Shown one piece after another: positions 31,201 through 40,427 of a stretch of DNA of 49,982 nt. The DNA is taken from the NCBI GenBank assembly GCA_903925745.1, contig CAIYGQ010000076.1, positions 1 through 49,982 on the forward strand, given 5' to 3'. Each line of letters starts with the position of its first letter. Position 1 is the first letter of the stretch. The notes beneath the pieces were generated by a model. It was not told the DNA's origin, did no database searches, and saw only the letters and a list, made by a program, of their open reading frames with translations. Both the position numbers and the translations under genes were made by a program. Origin of the DNA: an uncultured Actinomycetes bacterium. Lineage in GTDB: Bacteria; Actinomycetota; Acidimicrobiia; Acidimicrobiales; Microtrichaceae.

Positions 31201-33453
31201 GTGGCCGTCATCCCGAAGCAGGTCGTGGGAGGCATCGCGACCCGACTCCTTCCGGAGTCCAGGATCCTGAACGTCGTCCTCGAGGGCGGTGCTGACGGGA
31301 CCGGTGCTCCCGTTGACACCGGCCACCTGGACCGCAGCGGTCTCGCCGAGTTCCTGCAGCTCGGCCGGGTCCTCTCGGTGACGATCGCAGTGCACGGCAG
31401 TCACCACCTGGCGGTGGTCGAGGCGACAGAGCCCGGTGAGGTCGAGGTGTGGTTGCGCTGTTCGGTGGCGATCTGTGGCAACCACCCTGAGCCGATCGCG
31501 GACCTCGTGCCGGCACGATCCGAGGCGATCGTGCAGCGGATCCTCGAGCTGGTCGAGGTCGCCGACCGGCGGGTCGGAGGCGGAGCCGGTGGCCGACGCA
31601 GCGGTCGGGCGGACCTGCCATCGGTCCGGGTGCCACCGGCGGCCGCCCGTCGCCGGCGTCGTGGAACCGCTGAGCCGGCGCCGGTTGAGCCCGACCCCAT
31701 CGACGCCGACGAGGTCGACTACGGCGAGTGGTTCGGTGACGAGGACGAGCGCGGCGACGTCCCGCCGCTCGGGAGCGCTGAGCCGCCGGACCCCGGTCGA
31801 CCCGAAGAACTCCGCGACCTGGTCGACCCGCCGCTGCGTTGGGGACCCGGGTTCGACCGTCTGGACTCCGCTGTCGCGCGGGTCGCCACCGGAGCGGACC
31901 AGCTCGCCGACCTGCTCCCCGACGTCGATGCCTGCACCGTCCGCTCCCACGGACGTCGACTGGCGCAGCAGCTGCCGACGCTACGGGCCCGGAACGCGCC
32001 GGCACCGGGCGGCGAACGGGACTGGATCGCCGGGCAGCTGCAGGTGGCCGAGCCCCCACAGCGTTCGTTGGTCGAACTCTGGGACGGCCTCGACCGTCCG
32101 GATCGCGAGTCGGTCTGCGCCGCGGTCGAGGGGGGCCTGGTGTTGTTCGACGGCTCGTCGGGTTCGGCGGCCCCGTGGTGCGAGACGGCCGCGCGACTCC
32201 TCGATGCCGCGGCCCGTGACGTCCCTCCGACCGTGCGCACCAGGGTGGGCGACCCCGTGGAGCTGGTCGCGTCAGCGGCGAGCGCGCTCGCGACGAGGTC
32301 GTTCACGGGCCAGGTGCCGGGCCGGGACGTCACCGGTGTCGACCTCTGGTTCGCCGTCGGTGCCGGGATGGCGGAACTCGCCGCCCGCGGTCCCCTGATC
32401 GGGGCGAACGAACACGGCGAACTCCCCGCAGGCGGACTGGTCGTCGTGGTCGGTGACGTGGAGCTGCGGCGCCGCTTCCTGGACGCGGTGGAGTTGGGGG
32501 CGGACCAGCGCCCGACGGTGCGCGTCGTCGCCGAGGTCCCATCGGGCCCCCACCTGGCGGCGCTCGCAACGACCCGGGGCTCGGCCCCGGTGCTGCTCAA
32601 CTCGCCGTCGGCACGCTCCCCGTTCGCAGCGCGGGCGTCGTTGCCGCACCTGCGTCGGACCCCGGACCCGGAGGGCGAGGCCCGCAGGGTGGCCGAGCGG
32701 TGGGCCGCCATCACCCCTGTCGGCCGGGACGGGTGGTGGGAGGCCATGCCGCACACCTACCTGCCCGCACTGCTCCACGGACTGATGCTCGAGAACGTCC
32801 CCGACCTGTGCGCCGGTTCCGTGGTCCCGGCCATCGATGAGGATCGGCTCGAGGACCTCCAGCGCGTGTGCCGGCACGCTGGTCGACACGACGTCGCCGA
32901 CCGGTTGGCCGGGATCATCGAACCCGGGGTCCACAGCACCACCAAGGCCTCGGTGCGGCTGACCATCTCGGCCGCCCTGCCCCAGGACCCGCCGGCGTCG
33001 AACCCTGCCCTGGACCCGGCGCGCCTCGGGCGGCGAGCGGTGGTGCTTCCCGGCGATGCCGTCGCAGTCAGGCACGCCGCGACCGATCTGGCGGAACTTG
33101 GATGTGACGTCCTGTGGGACGACGTCGGTGCCCTGGACCGAGGGGCGCTCTGGTGCTCCCGCCACCCCGGGGCCCTGACCGTCCTGGGCTACCCGACGCT
33201 GGCTGCAGTGGATCTGCCGGCCGATGTGCTGCGGTCGGCGACCGTGGTCGGGCTCCACGGCTGCGGCGACCTGTCTCCACTGGCGGGCCGCACCGTCGAG
33301 GTCGATCCCGGTGAGGCGGCGCTCGTCCGCCAGGGGACCATCACGCTCGCCGAGCCCGTGGACCGGCTGCTCGGCTCGGCCGTGGCCGAGGTCCACCGGG
33401 ACGCCTTCGTCCGACGATGCACCCGGATCGTCCGCGACCGCCGGGTGGCCTGA
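31201..33453 (+). CDS. large hypothetical protein (750 aa), no recognised domain
   Basis: I do not recognise this protein. There is no signal peptide or transmembrane helix. Residues 1-125 form a compact alpha/beta region; about 126-230 is low complexity, first Arg/Gly/Ala-rich, then acidic (DADEVDYGEWFGDEDERGD) and Pro-rich; the rest is a folded alpha/beta region with segments such as GGLVVVVGDVELRRRFLDAVE, a helical HAGRHDVADRLAG, and a final domain with RRAVVLPGDAVAVRHAATDL and CDVLWDDVG that alternates strands and helices. The two C-terminal parts resemble nucleotide- or ligand-binding folds only in general pattern. GTG 31201 follows AGGGGG. Codon use is normal for the window. Confidence 0.75.
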   Translation: MAVIPKQVVGGIATRLLPESRILNVVLEGGADGTGAPVDTGHLDRSGLAEFLQLGRVLSVTIAVHGSHHLAVVEATEPGEVEVWLRCSVAICGNHPEPIADLVPARSEAIVQRILELVEVADRRVGGGAGGRRSGRADLPSVRVPPAAARRRRRGTAEPAPVEPDPIDADEVDYGEWFGDEDERGDVPPLGSAEPPDPGRPEELRDLVDPPLRWGPGFDRLDSAVARVATGADQLADLLPDVDACTVRSHGRRLAQQLPTLRARNAPAPGGERDWIAGQLQVAEPPQRSLVELWDGLDRPDRESVCAAVEGGLVLFDGSSGSAAPWCETAARLLDAAARDVPPTVRTRVGDPVELVASAASALATRSFTGQVPGRDVTGVDLWFAVGAGMAELAARGPLIGANEHGELPAGGLVVVVGDVELRRRFLDAVELGADQRPTVRVVAEVPSGPHLAALATTRGSAPVLLNSPSARSPFAARASLPHLRRTPDPEGEARRVAERWAAITPVGRDGWWEAMPHTYLPALLHGLMLENVPDLCAGSVVPAIDEDRLEDLQRVCRHAGRHDVADRLAGIIEPGVHSTTKASVRLTISAALPQDPPASNPALDPARLGRRAVVLPGDAVAVRHAATDLAELGCDVLWDDVGALDRGALWCSRHPGALTVLGYPTLAAVDLPADVLRSATVVGLHGCGDLSPLAGRTVEVDPGEAALVRQGTITLAEPVDRLLGSAVAEVHRDAFVRRCTRIVRDRRVA

Positions 33454-33468
33454 ACACCCGGGGTCGCC

Positions 33469-35076
33469 TCAGAGTGCTCCGGGCCGGTCGCCGGTCCGGA
33501 GCACTCCCGAGCGGGTCCGGGTCCACGTGGGCGGTGGGGTCCACGTCCCGGTCCCGGGCTCACGCTCGGGCCAGCTGAACGCGACGGGCACTCCTCCGGT
33601 GACGCCCGATGCTGGCCGCCAGTCGCCGGACTCGGGCGCGAGCAGCACTCCTGTCGGTGCCACCAGAAGGTTGGTGGCCCGCAGCAGGTCGGCGTTGCAC
33701 GTCGACCGGTCGCATCCGTGTCCGTCGACCACGCTCATGGAGTTGTCGCCGTTCGCCAGCACGTTGCCGGCGACCCGGAGTCCGTCGTCGGCGCGGCGTC
33801 CGGCCGGCACGCCGCTGCCGTCCGGTGGGTCGGCGGCACCGTGGACCGACACCTGACCCCATGCGCTGGCGGCGCCCACCGGATTGACGACCACGTTGTT
33901 CAGGAATGACACGGTGTCGTTCGGGATCCACTGGCCGTCCAGACCCGGGCCGCCCCAACCTCCGAGCGCCCGGTGGGCCGCGCAACCGGCGGTGTCGCCG
34001 TCGCAGGACCTGCCACCCAGGAAGACCTCCAGGGCATGACTCCGCGACCCGACCCGGTAGGCGGTGTTGTGCGCGATCAGGACGCCGGCGGCACCGTTGA
34101 CACCCAGGGCCGCACCCTGGGTGTGGTGCACGACGTTGTTCGTGACGACCACGTCGTAGGCCTCGTGGTGGAGCCACGGAGCGGTCATGAACTCGAAACC
34201 CACGCCCTGGCCGGCGGTGAAGCCGCCGGTGCCACAGTCGTGGATCGCGTTGCCGTCGACGATGATCCGCGAGCTGCCTCCCTTGACGTAGGCGCACCAG
34301 TCGCCGGCATCCGAGATGTCGTTGCCGACCAGGTGGCCGCCGTGCACCGCCACGAAGTCGACGACGTTGTCGCCGGCCCCCGACAGGGTCGAGTCCTCGA
34401 TGAACACGTTCGTGGACTGGTTGACCTTGATGGTCTCCCATCCGGCCGCCGAGTCCATCCGGACCCGGCGGATCAGCAGGTGGTCGCAGCGCTCACAGTG
34501 GAACGCATCGCCCGGCGCGTCGATGGCGAGTCCGATCAGGTACAGGTGGTGGGTGTCGAAGACGTTCAGGTCATCGAGCAGTCGGGCCCGACCGGCCCCA
34601 TCGACGGAGTTGAACACGATGGGTGCAGTGGCCGTGCCCCACCGGTGTTCCAGGTAGTTGGGGATCGCGGACTCCAGCAGGTCCCCCGCCATCACCTGCA
34701 CCCGGATGCCACGCCCGAGGACCTGCGACTGGGGGATCCGGCGCCACGCCTCGGACAGGCTCCGCAGCGCACTCGAGCGACCCGCACCGGTCGCACCGTC
34801 GGAACCGCCGACAGGGTCCACCCACAACTCGTCCATGGGTGCCGACGTCTCCTGGAACCTCGGCGAGGTCCCGCCGGTCGGCGGAGGCGCCGGCATCGTC
34901 GTCGGGACGACCGGTGGCATCGTCGTCGGCGGCACGGTGGTCGTGCTGGTGCCGGGTCGCAGGGGCGGCGGCGGCGTGGACGGCAGGCACGCCGCAGCCA
35001 CGGCCATCGAGCCGATGACGACCGCCAGGACCGCACGCCGTGACCGTGTCCGATGCGTGGAGCTGGGCCGGTTCAT
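33469..35076 (-). CDS. right-handed beta-helix lipoprotein
   Basis: A 535-residue secreted protein. The signal RSRRAVLAVVIGSMAVAAAC ends in a lipobox Cys30, followed by a Pro/Thr linker (PPTTMPPVVPTTMP). From about residue 85 (ELWVDPVGGSDGATGAG, the usual opening of pectate-lyase-like repeat proteins) the chain shows successive beta-helix rungs with N-x-I/V-x-x-N patterns: NVFIEDSTLSG, GNDISDAGDW, IIVDGNAIHD, VVVTNNVVHH, VLIAHNTAYR. Such proteins bind or cleave polysaccharides; no catalytic set is certain. Several Cys pairs (CERC, CDGDTAGC, CDRSTC) may form disulfides. It lies 120 bp downstream of the DUF839 gene on the same strand. Confidence 0.85.
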   Translation of the reverse strand: MNRPSSTHRTRSRRAVLAVVIGSMAVAAACLPSTPPPPLRPGTSTTTVPPTTMPPVVPTTMPAPPPTGGTSPRFQETSAPMDELWVDPVGGSDGATGAGRSSALRSLSEAWRRIPQSQVLGRGIRVQVMAGDLLESAIPNYLEHRWGTATAPIVFNSVDGAGRARLLDDLNVFDTHHLYLIGLAIDAPGDAFHCERCDHLLIRRVRMDSAAGWETIKVNQSTNVFIEDSTLSGAGDNVVDFVAVHGGHLVGNDISDAGDWCAYVKGGSSRIIVDGNAIHDCGTGGFTAGQGVGFEFMTAPWLHHEAYDVVVTNNVVHHTQGAALGVNGAAGVLIAHNTAYRVGSRSHALEVFLGGRSCDGDTAGCAAHRALGGWGGPGLDGQWIPNDTVSFLNNVVVNPVGAASAWGQVSVHGAADPPDGSGVPAGRRADDGLRVAGNVLANGDNSMSVVDGHGCDRSTCNADLLRATNLLVAPTGVLLAPESGDWRPASGVTGGVPVAFSWPEREPGTGTWTPPPTWTRTRSGVLRTGDRPGAL

Positions 35077-35196
35077 CGATTCTCTGTCGGCAGGTGGGGC
35101 CCCGGACCTGTAGCAGTACCTGTCGCTGGATCAGGCGGCGGTACCTCGGAGTGGCTCGCCCGGACGCCCGGTTCGTCACGAGGCTCGAGGGTCGGC

Positions 35197-36399
35197 TCAG
35201 CTCCGTCCGAGGTACTCGTCCCAGGGGCCGGTGACCTCGTAGGTGATGCCGGCCGGGAGCGCAGAGGTTCCGACCAGCGCACGCTGCGAGCTGAAGTAGA
35301 GGCGTTGGCCGTCAGGGCTGAAGCAGGGCCCGGTGATCTCGCTGTCCGGGTTGTCGGGGCCCGTGACGACGACTTCGATCTGGTTTCCGGGCCGGATCAC
35401 CACCAGTTCCTGGTTTCCGCCGTCCTCGGCGATGAACAGCGTCTGCGAGGCCTGGTCGACCAGCAGGTTGTCGAGGCCGCTGAGCGCTCCCGAACCGGCC
35501 TGGTAGCGGAGGTCGACCGTCTGGGTGTCGATGCGGTAGTGCCAGACGCGGTTGTCGTGCTTGGTCGTGAACCACACGTCGTTGCCGGAGGTGTCGATCC
35601 CCTCGCCACCATTGAATCCAATTGTCGAGGGCACCTGCGCCCTCGTCGGGGTCGTGCTCGCCGTCGGATCCGGGACAACGACCCAGGTGACCGGCCCTCC
35701 GGCCGAGGGTCCGGTGGCGACCTCCAGCGTGCCCGACGACAGGTCACCGGGTGTGCTGGGAGTGAACCGGTAGAACCCGCCCGCCCACTCGTCCTCGGTC
35801 AGGTAGACCCGGCCGTCGGCCGCGACGGCTGCGGCCTCGTGCGTGAACCTCCCCATGGCGTCCCGCGCCACGGCGGGTGTGGCTCCGGTCGGGTCGCACT
35901 CCCACACGCGTCCGGCCCCGTACTCCTCACAGGTCAACCACGTGCCCCACGGTGTGGCTCCGCCGGCGCAGTTGTACTTCGTGCCATCGCAGATCGAGTT
36001 CGCCTCGACGATCGTGCCATCGGGAGCGAAGCGGATGCTGGTGACGCCACCTGCGACGGTCTCGTGGTTGACGGTCAGGAACCATCCACCGGCCACCGCT
36101 GCATCCGGGAACGTGGCGGCCCCATCAGGGCTCCACCGGTACGGTTCCGTCGTGCCGGGGACGATCTCGCTCGAACGCGCGATGATCCGGCTCGAGAAAC
36201 CCGGGAGCAGCAGCAGTCCGTTCTCGTCCAGTACGGGGACGACCGTCGTGGAGGTGGTGGTCGACGACGTGGTGGTGTCGGCGGGTGTCATCGGCGCACA
36301 GGCGTTGGTCACAGCTGCGCTCACCGCCAGCATCCCGGCGGTGCCCGACCAGGTCAGCAGTCGACGCCGGCTGAGCGGCTCGTTCGTCGGATCGTTCAC
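35197..36399 (-). CDS. PhoX/DUF839 family exported protein
   Basis: A 400-residue protein of the alkaline-phosphatase PhoX/DUF839 family. A Tat-type signal SRRRLLTWSGTAG (from residue 10) is followed by a possible, weak lipobox at Cys34 (TNAC) and a Thr/Ser linker (TTTSSTTTSTT). The beta-propeller shows the family's FLTVNHE, ATPWGTWLTCEE, RFTHEAAAV and YLTEDEWAGGFYRF segments, whose acidic residues bind Ca2+/Fe in PhoX. At 400 residues it is shorter than PhoX (about 580), so phosphatase activity is not assured. GTG 36399 has AGGGGGG about 6 nt upstream; a -10 lies at 36442. Confidence 0.87.
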   Translation of the reverse strand: MNDPTNEPLSRRRLLTWSGTAGMLAVSAAVTNACAPMTPADTTTSSTTTSTTVVPVLDENGLLLLPGFSSRIIARSSEIVPGTTEPYRWSPDGAATFPDAAVAGGWFLTVNHETVAGGVTSIRFAPDGTIVEANSICDGTKYNCAGGATPWGTWLTCEEYGAGRVWECDPTGATPAVARDAMGRFTHEAAAVAADGRVYLTEDEWAGGFYRFTPSTPGDLSSGTLEVATGPSAGGPVTWVVVPDPTASTTPTRAQVPSTIGFNGGEGIDTSGNDVWFTTKHDNRVWHYRIDTQTVDLRYQAGSGALSGLDNLLVDQASQTLFIAEDGGNQELVVIRPGNQIEVVVTGPDNPDSEITGPCFSPDGQRLYFSSQRALVGTSALPAGITYEVTGPWDEYLGRS

Positions 36400-36441
36400 G
36401 TCGTCCCCCCTGACGCCGGGCCACCAGGCCTCGCAGGGGTG

Positions 36442-36447
36442 ACACTA
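36442..36447 (-). promoter_or_regulatory. -10 element for DUF839 gene
   Basis: Minus-strand TAGTGT, leaving a leader of about 35 nt that contains the AGGGGGG ribosome binding site. Confidence 0.4.
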
Positions 36448-36497
36448 GCGACCTCGAGCTGTGCGGTCGCCCTCGATGGCGCCCGGTCGAGGGGATC

Positions 36498-37385
36498 TCA
36501 GGGGAGGTCGAGGAGCTCGACGGTCTCGGCGACCGTCGCCGGGCGCCGCCCGCACGACTCGACCAGGTCGACCGCCGCACGCACCAGGTCGACGTTCGTC
36601 GGCGTGGTGTCGCCCGAGTGCTCCTCCAGGCCGACGTGCAGGTGACCGCCTCGTTCGACCGCCGCCCGTGCGACGGGCGTGTCCATCAGGTCACCGCCCC
36701 ACACCGACACCGACCAGGGCAGTCCCGTCCCGGCGACGAGTTCCAGGTAGGCGTCCAGCGCGGCCAGTGTCGGCGGCAGGCCGAAGGAACACCCCGGGCT
36801 CTTGCCGAACATGCCGTAGGGCCCGCCGAAGTACAGCTTGACCATGGCCCCCTGCGGCATCCGGCCGGCGGTGATCCACGACTGGGTGGTGCGGAGGAAC
36901 CCGGGTTCGTAGATGGCCAGGCTCGGACCGAGCCGGAGCCGTTCGCAGAGCTCGAACCCGGCGCGGATGTGGTCGTAGTCGTTGCTGTAGACGACCCCCT
37001 GCGGCAGGCCGTCCGCCCCCGGCCATCCCAGGTTCGTCGACCCCGGGTCGACGACGCCGATCCGCAGCGGCACCCGGGCTGCGATCAGCGGGAAGTGCCC
37101 GAGCCGCTGCTCGTCGGTGGTCCCCCCGGCCGTGGTGGGGTACCAGAGCGTGTCGGGCCGTTCGCTCAGGACCGGCTCCCACGCCGCCAGGTAGGCGTCG
37201 GCGGCGGCCTGTCCGGTGACCGAGAAGTCGCGGTTGTGGGCGTGCACGATCGCGGCGCCGACGTCCAGGCAGGCGAGCGCGTCGCGGGTGATCTCATCGG
37301 GGTCACGGGGCACGTTCGGGTTGCGTCGCTTCGTGCTGCCGCCGTTGAGGGCGACCTCGATGATCGTCGGCTCGGTGCTGTCCAC
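36498..37385 (-). CDS. BKACE (beta-keto acid cleavage enzyme, DUF849) family protein
   Basis: A 295-residue TIM-barrel zinc enzyme. The family cleaves a beta-keto acid with acetyl-CoA to give acetoacetate and a new acyl-CoA (the founder is 3-keto-5-aminohexanoate cleavage enzyme, Kce). The N-terminal ALNGGSTKRRNPNVP, the zinc motif VHAHNRD, LAIYEPGF, KLYFGG and the late HLHVGLEEHSGDTTPTN match the family. The keto-acid side chain cannot be read from sequence. It is the last gene of a five-gene operon, 12 bp behind the aldehyde dehydrogenase, and is probably the final cleavage step. Confidence 0.9.
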   Translation of the reverse strand: MDSTEPTIIEVALNGGSTKRRNPNVPRDPDEITRDALACLDVGAAIVHAHNRDFSVTGQAAADAYLAAWEPVLSERPDTLWYPTTAGGTTDEQRLGHFPLIAARVPLRIGVVDPGSTNLGWPGADGLPQGVVYSNDYDHIRAGFELCERLRLGPSLAIYEPGFLRTTQSWITAGRMPQGAMVKLYFGGPYGMFGKSPGCSFGLPPTLAALDAYLELVAGTGLPWSVSVWGGDLMDTPVARAAVERGGHLHVGLEEHSGDTTPTNVDLVRAAVDLVESCGRRPATVAETVELLDLP

Positions 37386-37397
37386 GGCTCGACTCCG

Positions 37398-38822
37398 TCA
37401 GCCGACGCCCAGGATCGCCTGGACCTCGAGGAACTCCTCCAGGCCCTCACGACCCCACTCGCGCCCGTTGCCGGAACGCTTGAAGCCGCCGAAGGGGACG
37501 GCGAAGTCGGCTCCGGCGCCGTTCAGGTGGACCTGGCCGGTGCGCAGCCTGGCGGCCACCCGGGCGGCCCGTTCCGTCGTTCCTCCCTGCACGTAGCCGG
37601 ACAGTCCGTACTCGGTGTCGTTGGCGATGGCGACGGCCTCGTCCTCGGAGTCGTAGGGGAGGATCGTCAGGACCGGGCCGAAGACCTCCTCCCTGGCGAT
37701 GCGCATGTCGTTGCGGACGTCGCTGAACACGGTCGGTCGCACGAACCAGCCCCGGTCGATGCCATCGGGTCGACCGGTCCCACCGCAGACCAACGTGGCG
37801 CCCTCGTCGATGCCGACGGTGATCAGCTCCTGGACCCGGTCGAACTGGCGGTGGTTGGCGACGGGACCCAGGTTGGTGTCCCCGACCCCGGGTGCACCGA
37901 CCCGCAGGGCGCCAGCGGTCGCCGCCGCGATCGACTCAGCCTCTGACAGTCGGTCCCGAGGGACGAGCATCCTCGTCGGAGCGTTGCACGACTGTCCCGA
38001 GTTGACCATGCACCTGGTCACGCCCTGTCGGACCGCCTGCTCCAGGTCGGCATCGGCGAGCACGATGTTCGCCGACTTGCCGCCCAGCTCCTGGCTGACG
38101 CGCTTCACCGTTTCGGCGGCGGCCCTGGCGACGGCGATGCCGGCCGCGGTCGAACCCGTGAACGACACCATGTCGATGCCGGGGTGCGCGGCGATCGCAG
38201 CGCCGACGCCGGGACCGTCCCCGACGACCAGGTTGAACACGCCCGGCGGCACACCGGCGGCGTCGATCGCCTCGGCGATGACCAAGGCGCTGAACGGGGT
38301 GAACTCGCTCGGCTTGAGGACCATGGTGCAGCCGGCGGCGAGCGCCGGAGCGACTTTGCACATGATCTGGTTGGCCGGCCAGTTCCAGGGCGTGATCAGC
38401 CCGCAGACCCCGATGGGGACGTGCCGCAGCTCGCTCGTGCCCCGACGCTCCGTGAACTCGAACCCGTCGAGCGCCTCGGCGGTTCGGGCCAGGTGGGCCA
38501 GTCCCGCCGGCGCCTGCGCCGATTCGGCCAGCGCTCGGGGCGCCCCCATCTCACGTGAGATGAGCTCGGCGATTCGGTCCAGTCGTTCCGTGTACGCCGC
38601 CGTGATCCGATCCAGCAGGTCGAGCCGTTCGGCGACCGATGTCGCAGCGAACCCGGCGAACGCGGCGCGAGCCGCAGCGACGGCCCGGTCGACGTCGGCC
38701 GGGCCTCCGAGCTGCACCGTACCGAAGGGCTCCTCGGTGGACGGGTCGACGACGTCGACGGTGACCGGATTTTCCGGTCCCGACCACTGGCCGTCGATGT
38801 AGCAGCTGGGATGCTCGATCAC
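37398..38822 (-). CDS. aldehyde dehydrogenase (NAD(P)+)
   Basis: A 474-residue aldehyde dehydrogenase. The oxyanion Asn (PWNWPANQ), coenzyme loop FTGSTAAG, general base Glu (QELGGKSANIV) and catalytic Cys (NSGQSCNAPTRM) are all present, as is EEVFGPVLTILPY. It oxidises an aldehyde to the acid. The GTG at 38822 overlaps the acyl-CoA ligase stop by 4 bp, with GAGGAGG just upstream. In this operon it may supply or consume the acid activated by the ligase. Confidence 0.94.
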   Translation of the reverse strand: MIEHPSCYIDGQWSGPENPVTVDVVDPSTEEPFGTVQLGGPADVDRAVAAARAAFAGFAATSVAERLDLLDRITAAYTERLDRIAELISREMGAPRALAESAQAPAGLAHLARTAEALDGFEFTERRGTSELRHVPIGVCGLITPWNWPANQIMCKVAPALAAGCTMVLKPSEFTPFSALVIAEAIDAAGVPPGVFNLVVGDGPGVGAAIAAHPGIDMVSFTGSTAAGIAVARAAAETVKRVSQELGGKSANIVLADADLEQAVRQGVTRCMVNSGQSCNAPTRMLVPRDRLSEAESIAAATAGALRVGAPGVGDTNLGPVANHRQFDRVQELITVGIDEGATLVCGGTGRPDGIDRGWFVRPTVFSDVRNDMRIAREEVFGPVLTILPYDSEDEAVAIANDTEYGLSGYVQGGTTERAARVAARLRTGQVHLNGAGADFAVPFGGFKRSGNGREWGREGLEEFLEVQAILGVG

Positions 38823-40420
38823 GTCGCCTCCTCGGTGGCGTCGGTGCCGGTGGTCGTCGTGGCCACCGTCGTGGCGGGCCGGTAGCGGTCGCGCAGCCGG
38901 TGACGGTAGAGCTTGCCGTTGTCGAGCCGGGGCAGGTCGTCGACCAGGTCGACGCGGCGGGGCACCTTGAAGCTCGCCAGTCGCTCCTGGCACCAGTCGG
39001 TCAGCTCCTCGACGGTGACCGTCGCGGCGGGGTCGAGCATGACGGCGGCCGCCACCTGCTCGCCCAGGTCCTCGTCGGGAATCCCGACGACTCCGGCGTC
39101 CTCGACCGACGGGTGGGCCAGCAGGACTGCCTCGACCTCTGCCGGGTAGACGTTCACCCCGCCGCGGACGATGACATCAGCGGTCCGGTCGGTCACGTAC
39201 AGGTACCCGTCGTCGTCCAGGTAGCCGATGTCGCCGATCGTGAAGTGGTCGCCCCGACGGGCGGCCGCGGTCTTGGCCGGGTCCCCGAAGTACTCGAAGT
39301 CCGATGCGGGGTCCCGCCGGACCCGTAGTTCACCGGCGGTGCCCGCCGGGCACGGGTGGCCGTCGTCATCCACGACGAGCACGTGGTCCGGACCGGGGGG
39401 ACGACCGACGCTCCCCGGTCGCCGCAACCACTCCTCGCTCGAGATCGACGCACCCGCCCCCTCGGTCGCGGCGAAGTACTCCCAGACCACGGGTCCGAAC
39501 CAGTCGATGATCCGCCGCTTCGTGGCCACCGGGCACGGCGCGGCCCCGTGCAGCACGTAGGTGAGCGAGGAGACGTCGGCAGCGTCCCGGACCTCGTCGG
39601 GCAGCTGCAGCAGCCGGTGGAACATCGTCGGCACCATGTGGGTGTGGGTGATGCGTTCCGACTCGATCAGCCGAAGCGCCTGGGCGGCGTCCCAGCGGTC
39701 CATCAGCACCGTCCCCACGCCCGAGCTGAGGGGTGTGACCAGAGAGAATCCGAGCGGCCCGCCGTGGTGCAGCGGACCAGTGCACAGGTGCCGCTGCTGC
39801 GTCCCCGCGCGGTAGTCGGGCGCGCTCGTCAGCGCGGTCAGTCCGGTCGAGTACCCGGGCGGACGGAGCACACCCTTGGGGCGGCCGGTGGTCCCCGAGG
39901 TGTAGAGCATCCGATTGCCGAGCACGGGGTCGTCGAGCTCGGTGCCGTCCTCGGCGTCGACGACGTCGCTCCAGGCGCGGTAGCCGTCGATGTCGCCGCC
40001 GATCGCCAGCCGCAGGACCACCCGCTCGGATCGGGCGGTCGCCGCCGAGACGGTGTCGCCCCACCGCGCGTCGCCGATGACGACGGTTGCTCCGCAGTCG
40101 TCGACGATGTGGGCCACCTCGTCGGGCGTGAGGTGCCAGTTGACCGGGGTGTAGGTGGTGCCATTGCGCAGGGACGCGAACACTGCAGCCGCGAACTCGG
40201 GCCGGTTGCCGCAGACGATCGCCAGGTGTGAACCCGGTCCGATGCCGTGGCGCCGCATGGCCCGCGCCAGTCGGTTCGCCTCGGCGTCGAGCTCGGCGAA
40301 GGTGCGCTCGCCCCAGATCGAGCTGATCGCCACCTCGTCGGGCAGGTGGCGGGCCCACACCGACGTGGACGTGCCGGTGGCAGCCGCTCGCTCGAGTTCC
40401 CGACGGTCGGGCACCGACAC
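38819..40420 (-). CDS. acyl-CoA synthetase / AMP-dependent ligase
   Basis: A 533-residue ANL-family ligase with the phosphate loop MLYTSGTTGRPKGVLRPP, YFAATEGAG, FTIGDIGYLDDDGYLYVTDR, and a C-terminal catalytic lysine in LDNGKLYRHRL. It forms an acyl-CoA via an acyl-adenylate. The extra Thr-rich C-terminal tail (about 20 residues) is unusual and likely disordered. It begins 7 bp after the upstream D-aminoacylase-like gene and overlaps the aldehyde dehydrogenase by 4 bp, firmly placing it in the operon. Only about 40% of its visible motifs match the ligase at 21893, so the two are separate subfamilies rather than a recent duplication. Confidence 0.92.
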   Translation of the reverse strand: MSVPDRRELERAAATGTSTSVWARHLPDEVAISSIWGERTFAELDAEANRLARAMRRHGIGPGSHLAIVCGNRPEFAAAVFASLRNGTTYTPVNWHLTPDEVAHIVDDCGATVVIGDARWGDTVSAATARSERVVLRLAIGGDIDGYRAWSDVVDAEDGTELDDPVLGNRMLYTSGTTGRPKGVLRPPGYSTGLTALTSAPDYRAGTQQRHLCTGPLHHGGPLGFSLVTPLSSGVGTVLMDRWDAAQALRLIESERITHTHMVPTMFHRLLQLPDEVRDAADVSSLTYVLHGAAPCPVATKRRIIDWFGPVVWEYFAATEGAGASISSEEWLRRPGSVGRPPGPDHVLVVDDDGHPCPAGTAGELRVRRDPASDFEYFGDPAKTAAARRGDHFTIGDIGYLDDDGYLYVTDRTADVIVRGGVNVYPAEVEAVLLAHPSVEDAGVVGIPDEDLGEQVAAAVMLDPAATVTVEELTDWCQERLASFKVPRRVDLVDDLPRLDNGKLYRHRLRDRYRPATTVATTTTGTDATEEAT

Positions 40421-40427
40421 CGCTCGC

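Noticed and set aside
31064-31270. 68-codon frame before the 750-aa gene
   Set aside because: No promoter or ribosome binding site at its start, it overlaps the next gene in another frame, and its middle is the inverted repeat.
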